From a bacterium (GTDB lineage: Bacteria; Oederibacteriota; PGYV01; DSBP01), in contig DSBP01000021.1 in the NCBI GenBank assembly GCA_011049465.1, positions 1-14,695 on the forward strand: DNA of 14,695 nucleotides, written 5' to 3'. The notes beneath the pieces are model-generated. The model saw only the letters and a program-made list of their open reading frames with translations. It was not told the origin of the DNA and made no database searches. Position 1 is the stretch's first letter. Each line of letters opens with the position of its first letter. Below are positions 1 to 6,009 of the stretch, one piece after another. The translations under genes and the position numbers were made by a program.

Positions 1-17
1 CTGAAGTTCGCGGCTAC
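1..17. repeat. REP-like element, partial, cut by window start
   Basis: The first 17 bases are the right-hand end (loop GA, second stem arm AGTTCGCG, then GCTAC) of the GTAG-headed palindrome found complete at 101-123, 5943-5965, 9465-9487 and 12256-12278. The left arm lies outside the window, so this is read as a truncated copy by identity with the complete ones. Confidence 0.75.
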
Positions 18-48
18 AAAGGCAGGAAGCGGTTGTTTTGGTTTTAAC

Positions 49-123
49 GTAGGCGCGGACTTCAGTCCGCGGCATTTGAGTGTGACGGTATTGAAAGGCG
101 CGCGAACTGAAGTTCGCGGCTAC
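49..123. repeat. Inverted pair of GTAG-headed REP-like hairpins (REPIN/BIME-like) upstream of carA1
   Basis: The left unit (49-72) begins GTAGG and folds as CGCGGACT-TC-AGTCCGCG. The right unit (101-123) folds as CGCGAACT-GA-AGTTCGCG and ends GCTAC, the complement of GTAGC. The two units are therefore the same element in opposite orientation, about 28 bases apart, with no mismatch in either 8-bp stem. Bases 89-123 are identical to 12244-12278, so the spacer next to the right unit is also part of the repeat. The arrangement resembles REP doublets moved by RAYT (Y1) transposases in other bacteria. That link is inference. The pair ends 44 bases before the carA1 start and could affect the 5' end of the transcript. 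Confidence 0.8.
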
Positions 124-166
124 GAGTGCTGAAAACTTGTTGTTTAAATTAATCACGGAGTTAAAC

Positions 167-1309
167 ATGGAAAAAGCAATACTGATGCTTGAGGACGGAA
201 CGTTTTTTGAGGGCTTGTCCGCGGGCGCGAAAACAGAGGCCTTCGGTGAGATTGTATTTAACACATCCATGACAGGATACCAGGAGATTCTTACTGACCC
301 GTCGTATAAGGGGCAGATAGTCACCATGACCTGCCCTCAGATCGGCAACTACGGCGTAAATCCTGATGACGCGGAGTCATCGGCAGTGCGGGCCGAAGGG
401 CTTGTGGTAAAGGAGATGAGCTCCATAACAAGCAGCTGGCGCGGCGTCATGAGCCTCAGGGATTATCTTGTGAAAAACAGGATACCCGCAATTGAAGGCA
501 TAGACACAAGGGCATTGACCCGCCGCATCAGGGATAAGGGCGCGCAGAAATCAATACTTTCCGCAATTGATTTGGACAGGAAATCCCTGCTTAAAAAAGT
601 GAGGCAGTCGCCCTCAATAAACGGAATTGACCTGGCCGCCGGAGTATCGGCAAAAGCCGCGTATAAATGGAATGCCGGGCTCAAGCCCCTGAACATACTC
701 AAAAATGAGGGAATCTATCTGTATCCTGCGGCAAACACAAAGCGGCTCAAGGTCGCGGCTATTGACTGCGGCATCAAAAGGAACATACTGAGAATCCTTG
801 TATCTTTAAACTGCAGTGTTACCGTATATCCAATAACAGTGAAGGCCGAAGAACTGCTTAAAAGCGGCTGTGACGGCGTATTTATCTCAAACGGCCCCGG
901 AGACCCGTCCGCTGTCCCTTATCTTGTCGCTGAGATAAAAAAACTGCTTGGAAAGAAACCTGTTTTCGGCATATGTTTCGGGCACCAGCTCCTGGCGCAG
1001 GCGCTCGGCGGAAAAACATACAAGCTTAAATTCGGGCACAGGGGGGCAAATCATCCTGTGATTGACCACAGGACCAAAAAGATTGACATAACCGTCCAGA
1101 ACCACGGCTATGCCGTGGATGTCAGGTCCCTGAAGAAATCGAAGCACAAGGTCCTGATAACGCACACAAACCTGAACGACGGCACAAATGAGGGCATAGA
1201 AGTAAAGCGGCTGCGCGCGTTTTCAATACAGCACCACCCCGAAGCAGCCGCCGGCCCGCATGACGCGAAGTATATTTTTAACAGGTTTGTTGAGGAAATG
1301 AAGGAGTAG
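167..1309 (+). CDS. carA: Carbamoyl-phosphate synthase small (glutaminase) subunit, catalytically intact
   Basis: Hydrolyses glutamine and passes ammonia to the CarB subunit for carbamoyl-phosphate synthesis in the cytoplasm, feeding pyrimidines and arginine. The protein is 380 residues, close to the usual length of about 380. The N-terminal CPSase small domain (about 1-130) has the FNTSMTGYQEILTDPSY signature. A class I glutamine amidotransferase domain follows (about 190-380) with SNGPGDPS, the nucleophile elbow GICFGHQ (Cys270), QNHGYAV (Asn312) and HHPEAAAGPHD (His357, Glu359), so the full triad is present. The start is ATG 167, with GGAG at 157-160 six bases upstream. An upstream in-frame TTG at 137 has no ribosome binding site. 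It is followed after 106 bases by carB1. It is called carA1 here to separate it from the degenerate paralogue carA2 downstream. Identification is secure. Whether it serves CarB1, CarB2 or both is not shown by the sequence. Confidence 0.97.
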   Translation: MEKAILMLEDGTFFEGLSAGAKTEAFGEIVFNTSMTGYQEILTDPSYKGQIVTMTCPQIGNYGVNPDDAESSAVRAEGLVVKEMSSITSSWRGVMSLRDYLVKNRIPAIEGIDTRALTRRIRDKGAQKSILSAIDLDRKSLLKKVRQSPSINGIDLAAGVSAKAAYKWNAGLKPLNILKNEGIYLYPAANTKRLKVAAIDCGIKRNILRILVSLNCSVTVYPITVKAEELLKSGCDGVFISNGPGDPSAVPYLVAEIKKLLGKKPVFGICFGHQLLAQALGGKTYKLKFGHRGANHPVIDHRTKKIDITVQNHGYAVDVRSLKKSKHKVLITHTNLNDGTNEGIEVKRLRAFSIQHHPEAAAGPHDAKYIFNRFVEEMKE

Positions 1310-1318
1310 AAAATAAGG

Positions 1319-1351
1319 CAGTTTAAATTTTGAATTTGCAATTTTGAAGTT
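1319..1351 (+). repeat. AT-rich 33-base dispersed repeat, copy 1
   Basis: This AT-rich block begins nine bases after the carA1 stop. Read on the - strand, 14541-14573 matches it at 31 of 33 positions by eye, and 14473-14505 is a more diverged relative. The presence of the same block after two unrelated genes makes it a dispersed intergenic repeat, not a carA-specific signal. Function is unknown. Confidence 0.65.
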
Positions 1352-1408
1352 AACATGAAACCTGAAACTTGAAACTTGCACTTAACATGAAACATGAAAC
1401 TTGAAAGG
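1350..1408 (+). repeat. TGAAAC-rich intergenic tract before carB1
   Basis: The gap is filled with degenerate copies of a TGAAACTTGAAAC-like unit. The 12-mer TTAACATGAAAC occurs twice, at 1350-1361 and 1382-1393. Related tracts occur after carA2 (5815-5836) and before carB2 (5966-6000). The last bases of the tract merge into the carB1 ribosome binding site AAAGGAG (1404-1410). Confidence 0.5.
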
Positions 1409-1415
1409 AGCCGCA

Positions 1416-4400
1416 ATGCCGAAACGCAGAGACATTAAGAAGATTCTTATAATAGGCTCAGGGCCGATTGTAATAGGGCAGGCTTGTGAGTTTGATTATT
1501 CGGGGACACAGGCTTGCAAGGCGCTGAAGGAAGATGGGTATAAGGTCGCGCTTGTGAATTCAAACCCTGCGACAATCATGACAGACCCCGAGTTCGCGGA
1601 CGCAACTTATATTGAGCCCCTGACTGTTGAGATTCTTGAAAAGATTGTTGAAAAGGAGAGGCCCTGCGCCATACTTCCGACTGTGGGCGGACAGACAGCG
1701 CTTAACCTCGCGGTGCAGTTTGTCGAGCGCGGGCTTGACATGAAATACGGGGTTGAGCTCATCGGCGCGGACATAAAGGCGATTAAAAAGGCGGAGGACA
1801 GGCAGCTCTTCAAGGACGCGATGATTAAAATCGGGCTTGATGTGCCCAAAAGCGCCTATGTGTCAAATATGAAACAGGCGTTCGCTGCCGCGAAAAAGAC
1901 CGGCTTTCCCGTGATAATAAGGCCCGTTTTTACGCTCGGCGGGAGCGGCAGTTCAATCGCGTATAATATGAGGGAGTTTAAGGAAAAGGCTATGCGCGGC
2001 ATGAAGGACTCGCCCGTGGGAAAGGCGCTTCTTGAGGAGTCCATAATAGGCTGGAAAGAATATGAGCTTGAGGTCATGAAGGATAAAAAGGACAATGTCG
2101 TCATAATATGCTCGATTGAGAACATAGACCCGATGGGAATCCACACGGGCGACTCCATAACCGTCGCGCCGGCGCAGACGCTGACAGACAGGGAATACCA
2201 GATAATGCGCGACGCTTCTCTCGCGATTATCAGGGAGATAGGCGTTGACACGGGCGGCTCAAACATTCAGTTCGGCGTAAACCCGAAGGACGGACGGCTC
2301 GTTGTAATAGAAATGAACCCGCGCGTGTCGCGCAGCTCGGCCCTTGCATCAAAGGCCACCGGCTTTCCCATAGCCAAGATTGCGGCAAAGCTTGCCGTGG
2401 GTTACACCCTTGACGAGATACCGAACGACATTACAAAATATACGCCCGCGTTATTTGAGCCCGCGCTCGATTATGTGGTTGTCAAGGCTCCGCGGTTTAC
2501 CTTTGAGAAATTCCGCGAGACAAAAGATGAGCTGGGAACCCAGATGAAATCAATAGGCGAGGTTATGGCCATAGGCAGGACATTTAAGGAGTCCTTTCAA
2601 AAGGCAATGCGCTCGCTTGAGACGGGCCGCGCGGGGTTTGGCGCTGACGGAAAGGAAGGGATAGCAGGCGGTTTTACGCTCAGGGAACTGAAGGAAAAGA
2701 TACGAACCGCTTCGTCCGGAAGAATTTTTCTTGTCCGGGAGGCTCTACGCAGGGGCGTCTCTGTTGAGGACGTCTATAAAATTACGGGGATTGACCCGTG
2801 GTTCCTGAAAAATTTTACGGATTTAATTGAGTGCGAGGCCGGGATAAGGCGCTTTGCCGCTTCCCGCGCCAAAAAACCCGGCGCGTTCAAGGCTCTTCTC
2901 AGGAAGGCAAAGGAATACGGTTTTTCCGACCGGCAGCTCGGGTTTCTTCTTAAAAAAGATGAGATGCAGGTGCGGAGGGAGCGGGAAAAAGCCGGGATTA
3001 AGCCTGTTTACAAGGCTGTTGACACCTGCGCCGCGGAATTCAAGGCATACACGCCTTATCTCTATTCGTCTTATGACAGCGAGAATGAAAATCCGGTCTC
3101 GAAAAAGAAGAAGGCCGTAATACTCGGCAGCGGGCCGAACCGCATAGGCCAGGGAATTGAATTTGATTACTGCTGCGTCCACTCTGTATTCGCGCTCAGG
3201 GAGGAGGGGTATGAGGTATCAATGGTCAACTGCAACCCCGAGACGGTCTCGACAGACTATGACACTTCCGACAAGCTTTACTTTGAGCCGCTTACAGCGG
3301 AAGACACGCTGAATATCGCGGGTCAGGAGGGCAAAGACGCCGGGTTTATTGTGCAGTTCGGCGGACAGACGCCGCTTAAGCTCGCGAATCCGCTGTATAA
3401 GGCGGGGGTGAAGATAATGGGGACTTCGCCCGCGTCAATAGACCTGGCCGAAGACAGGAAAAAATTCGCGGCAATACTTGACAGGCTCTCCATCGCGCAT
3501 CCCGAGCCCGGCACCGCGCGCACCCTTAAAGAGGCGAAAAAAATAGCCGCGAACCTCGGATACCCGCTGCTTGTGAGGCCGTCTTATGTCCTTGGCGGAA
3601 GGGCAATGGAGATTGTCTATGACGACGATTCTTTTGAGGAGTTTGTAAAGGAAGCCTTTATAGTCTCTGAAAAACATTCGGTCCTGATTGACAGGTTTCT
3701 TGAGGATGCGGTTGAGGTTGACGTTGACTGCGTATCCGACGGAAAAGAGGCTGTCATAGCCGGGATAATGGAGCACATAGAGGAGGCGGGAATACACTCG
3801 GGGGATTCTGCCTGCGTCCTGCCGTGCATTACGGTCAGGGGCGACATGATAGAAAAGATTAAAAGCATAACCAGGCAGCTCGCGATAGAACTCAAGGTAA
3901 AGGGGCTGCTGAACATACAGTTCGCGGTTAAGAACGATGTGGTTTACGTCCTTGAGGCAAACCCGCGCGCTTCGCGCACCATCCCGTTTGTATCAAAGGC
4001 AACGGGAGTCGCGTGGGCAAAGATAGCCGCTACGGTGATGTCCGGCAGGACGCTTAAATCGCTTAAAGTGAAGGAGGTGCTTGACCTGCCGCACGTTGCT
4101 GTAAAGGAATCGGTATTTCCTTTCAACAAGTTTCCGGGCGCGGATACTGTTTTGGGCCCTGAGATGAAGTCAACGGGAGAAGTGATGGGAATAGACGCTG
4201 ACTTCGGCCGCGCCTATTTTAAATCCCAGCTCGCAGCCGGGCAAAAGCTGCCCTTTTCAGGCACGGTATTTGTGAGCGTCAAAAACAAGGACAAGAGGGA
4301 TATTGTCTTTGTCGTCAAAAAGCTTGAGGAGCTTGGTTTTAAAATTATAGCTACGGAAGGGACGGCATCAGCGCTTAAAAGATACGGAATAAGCGCTGAT

Positions 4401-4658
4401 ACGGTAAGGAAGGCGGCTGAGAAATCCCCGAACATAATTGACCTTATAAAGAGCGGTGTTGTGAGCCTTATCATCAACACGCCCGCGGGCAAGGGGCCGA
4501 GGTCGGACGATTACAAAATAAGGCTGAACGCAATAATACAGGGCACGCCCTTTACGACAACCATATCGGGCGCCCAGGCTGTCGTGTCGGCGATTGAGGC
4601 GGTCAAAAAGGGCGGGATGTCGGTAAAGCCGGTGCAGGAGTACTACAAAAACATATGA
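1416..4658 (+). CDS. carB: Carbamoyl-phosphate synthase large subunit, copy 1
   Basis: Builds carbamoyl phosphate from bicarbonate, ammonia and two ATP. The protein is 1080 residues (E. coli CarB is about 1073), with all four regions in order: carboxyphosphate ATP-grasp half (about 1-400; IGQACEFDYSG, FTLGGSGSS, EMNPRVSRSSALASKATGFP), oligomerisation region (about 400-555), carbamoyl-phosphate ATP-grasp half (about 556-940; GSGPNRIGQGIEFDYCCVH, NCNPETVSTDYDTSD, RPSYVLGGRAMEIVYD, EANPRASRT) and an MGS-fold allosteric domain (about 941-1080). In that last domain ATEGT (979-983) is kept. The stretch aligned with E. coli KVHEGRP reads KAAEKSP (999-1005), and the residue aligned with E. coli Tyr1040 is Phe1046. 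The start is ATG 1416 with AAAGGAG five bases upstream. A TTG at 1401 would overlap that site. carA2 begins 24 bases after its stop, so the two are probably translated from one message. Confidence 0.97.
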   Translation: MPKRRDIKKILIIGSGPIVIGQACEFDYSGTQACKALKEDGYKVALVNSNPATIMTDPEFADATYIEPLTVEILEKIVEKERPCAILPTVGGQTALNLAVQFVERGLDMKYGVELIGADIKAIKKAEDRQLFKDAMIKIGLDVPKSAYVSNMKQAFAAAKKTGFPVIIRPVFTLGGSGSSIAYNMREFKEKAMRGMKDSPVGKALLEESIIGWKEYELEVMKDKKDNVVIICSIENIDPMGIHTGDSITVAPAQTLTDREYQIMRDASLAIIREIGVDTGGSNIQFGVNPKDGRLVVIEMNPRVSRSSALASKATGFPIAKIAAKLAVGYTLDEIPNDITKYTPALFEPALDYVVVKAPRFTFEKFRETKDELGTQMKSIGEVMAIGRTFKESFQKAMRSLETGRAGFGADGKEGIAGGFTLRELKEKIRTASSGRIFLVREALRRGVSVEDVYKITGIDPWFLKNFTDLIECEAGIRRFAASRAKKPGAFKALLRKAKEYGFSDRQLGFLLKKDEMQVRREREKAGIKPVYKAVDTCAAEFKAYTPYLYSSYDSENENPVSKKKKAVILGSGPNRIGQGIEFDYCCVHSVFALREEGYEVSMVNCNPETVSTDYDTSDKLYFEPLTAEDTLNIAGQEGKDAGFIVQFGGQTPLKLANPLYKAGVKIMGTSPASIDLAEDRKKFAAILDRLSIAHPEPGTARTLKEAKKIAANLGYPLLVRPSYVLGGRAMEIVYDDDSFEEFVKEAFIVSEKHSVLIDRFLEDAVEVDVDCVSDGKEAVIAGIMEHIEEAGIHSGDSACVLPCITVRGDMIEKIKSITRQLAIELKVKGLLNIQFAVKNDVVYVLEANPRASRTIPFVSKATGVAWAKIAATVMSGRTLKSLKVKEVLDLPHVAVKESVFPFNKFPGADTVLGPEMKSTGEVMGIDADFGRAYFKSQLAAGQKLPFSGTVFVSVKNKDKRDIVFVVKKLEELGFKIIATEGTASALKRYGISADTVRKAAEKSPNIIDLIKSGVVSLIINTPAGKGPRSDDYKIRLNAIIQGTPFTTTISGAQAVVSAIEAVKKGGMSVKPVQEYYKNI

Positions 4659-4666
4659 AAAATGTC

Positions 4667-4674
4667 GGAGGAGG
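4667..4674 (+). promoter_or_regulatory. Strong ribosome binding site that sets the carA2 start
   Basis: GGAGGAGG lies eight bases before ATG 4683 and only eight bases after the carB1 stop. It falls inside the reading frame opened by an earlier ATG (4662), which has no ribosome binding site of its own. This favours 4683 as the start and indicates translation coupled to carB1. Confidence 0.7.
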
Positions 4675-4682
4675 ATGAAGGG

Positions 4683-5813
4683 ATGAAACGGGCAATTCTG
4701 GTATTGGAGGATGGCACAACATTTGAAGGAAGGGCGTGCGGCGCCGCGGGAGAGGCATTCGGCAGGTGTGTTTACAACACATCGGCCGCGGGTTATCAGG
4801 AGGCGCTTTCAAGCCCGTCATCAGCGGGCAATGTAATAGCCTTTACATATCCCGAAATCGGCGCTTACGGCGTAAACAGCGGAGACGCGGAATCGGGAAG
4901 GATACACGCTGCCGCGGCTGTATTCAAGCGGCTCAGCCCCGCGCCGTCAAGCTGGCGCGCGGAAGGAAGCCTGCGTGATTATCTCGTGAAAAACCGCGTT
5001 GTGGCGGCGGAAAACATGGACACAAGGGCAGTACTGCGCCATATCAGAAAACGCGGAGAGATGAACTGCATTCTTACGACAAAGCAGGGAACCGCGGGTG
5101 GTGTTCTTAAGAGGCTTAAAAGTTTTAAGGCGCGGCCGGCTGCGGATGCGCCTGTTAAAAAGGAATATACCTGGCCTGCGGCAAAAACCCTTCAGCTCAT
5201 CAAAATTTTCAACAAGGAATCTTCTTATATCCGTATTGTGAAAAAACCCGGGAAATTCAGGGTTGCGGTCATTGACTGCGGGGTTAATGAGTCGTTCCTG
5301 CGCATGCTCGCCTCAGCGGGATGCGGGCCTGTTGTGATGCCGGCGCAGGCAAAGGCGGAGCAGCTGCTGAAACGCGGGATTGACGGCGTATTCATTTCAA
5401 ACGGCCCCGGAGGCCCTGCTTTGAGGGAAGGCGTGGCAGCAGAGGTGAGGAAGGTTGCGGGCAAAAAGCCCATTCTCGGGATAGGGCTCGGGTGCCAGAT
5501 ACTGGCGCTTGCGCTCGGAGGAAAGGTTTATGAGATGAAATCCGGCCACAGGGGAGCGAACCACTCCGTGAAAAACCTTCGCACAGGCTCTGTCGAGGTT
5601 GTGAGCCAGGACCACGGCTACGCCATAGACAAAAAATCCTTCCCGAAAAATTCCGGCGTGTCAATAACCCATATAAACCTGAATGACGGGACAGTTGAGG
5701 GAATCGAGGCCGCGAAACTGAAATGTTTCGGCGTCCAGTATTACCCCCAGGCAAGGCCCGGAGCGCACGACGCGCCGTATGTGTTCGGGAAATTTATAGA
5801 TTATATGAGATAG
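4683..5813 (+). CDS. CarA-family paralogue with the glutaminase triad lost (pseudo-glutaminase)
   Basis: A 376-residue protein that aligns with CarA over its whole length. It keeps YNTSAAGYQE, SLRDYLVKNR, DTRAVLRHIRKRG, SNGPGGP, the GHRGANH block and the LNDGTVEGIE block. All three catalytic residues are replaced. GICFGHQ has become GIGLGCQ (Gly268 for Cys, Cys271 for the following His), and the HPE motif has become YPQ (Tyr354 for His, Gln356 for Glu). The Asn of QNHGYA is Asp310, and the residue aligned with E. coli Pro360 is Ala361. Glutamine hydrolysis is therefore very unlikely, by comparison with the known family mechanism. The frame is unbroken and the fold motifs are kept, so it looks like a maintained gene. 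Possible roles (inference) are to hold CarB in an ammonia-dependent form, as in animal CPSase I, to regulate, or to act as decoy partner for CarA1. It sits 24 bases after carB1 and 196 bases before carB2. The start is ATG 4683. Confidence 0.9.
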   Translation: MKRAILVLEDGTTFEGRACGAAGEAFGRCVYNTSAAGYQEALSSPSSAGNVIAFTYPEIGAYGVNSGDAESGRIHAAAAVFKRLSPAPSSWRAEGSLRDYLVKNRVVAAENMDTRAVLRHIRKRGEMNCILTTKQGTAGGVLKRLKSFKARPAADAPVKKEYTWPAAKTLQLIKIFNKESSYIRIVKKPGKFRVAVIDCGVNESFLRMLASAGCGPVVMPAQAKAEQLLKRGIDGVFISNGPGGPALREGVAAEVRKVAGKKPILGIGLGCQILALALGGKVYEMKSGHRGANHSVKNLRTGSVEVVSQDHGYAIDKKSFPKNSGVSITHINLNDGTVEGIEAAKLKCFGVQYYPQARPGAHDAPYVFGKFIDYMR

Positions 5814-5814
5814 G

Positions 5815-5836
5815 GATGAAAACTGAAAACTTAAAG
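5815..5836 (+). repeat. TGAAAAC-type tract after carA2
   Basis: A short run of TGAAAAC/TGAAAAC-like units just after the carA2 stop, related to the tracts at 1350-1408 and 5966-6000. It is a weak, degenerate match. Confidence 0.35.
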
Positions 5837-5839
5837 CTG

Positions 5840-5965
5840 GTAGGCGCGGACTTTAGTCCGCGGTATTTAAGAAGTTTTTAAGCGTATTAAACGTAGGCGC
5901 AAACTTTAGTTTGCGGTGTTTGAAGGCGGTGCTTGAAAGGCGCGCGAACTGAAGTTCGCGGCTAC
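5840..5965. repeat. Triple REP-like array between carA2 and carB2
   Basis: Three hairpins of the GTAG-headed family: left units at 5840-5863 (CGCGGACT-TT-AGTCCGCG) and 5893-5916 (CGCAAACT-TT-AGTTTGCG), and a right unit in inverse orientation at 5943-5965 (CGCGAACT-GA-AGTTCGCG). All three stems pair perfectly although their sequences differ. Bases 5933-5965 are identical to 91-123. This is the only three-unit copy in the window, and it lies inside what would otherwise be one CPSase transcript. It could stabilise or attenuate the mRNA between carA2 and carB2 (inference). Confidence 0.8.
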
Positions 5966-6000
5966 GTGAAACATAAAACATGAAACTTTAAACAATAAAG
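5966..6000 (+). repeat. TGAAAC-type tract before carB2
   Basis: Degenerate TGAAAC/CATAAAACATGAAAC units directly follow the REP-like array and run into the carB2 ribosome binding site. The same kind of tract precedes carB1 (1350-1408), so the leader may have been duplicated with the gene. Alternatively the tract may simply be a common spacer in this genome. Confidence 0.45.
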
Positions 6001-6009
6001 GAGAAGACG

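Noticed and set aside
137..166. TTG 30 bases upstream as start of carA1
   Set aside because: No ribosome binding site, and the extra residues do not match CarA. ATG 167 has GGAG six bases upstream and begins at the usual family N-terminus.
4662..4682. ATG 4662 as start of carA2
   Set aside because: It lies before the strong GGAGGAGG site and would encode seven residues outside the family alignment. ATG 4683 is better placed.
4603..5754. Long open frames on the - strand opposite the CPSase genes
   Set aside because: They are antisense to well-supported CDSs, look low-complexity (rich in Pro, Ser and Arg), and are explained by the codon bias of the + strand genes.
4683..5813. carA2 as a plain pseudogene
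   Set aside because: No stop or frameshift over 376 codons. A strong ribosome binding site and many conserved fold motifs remain. Neutral decay is not excluded without relatives, so it is kept as a CDS.
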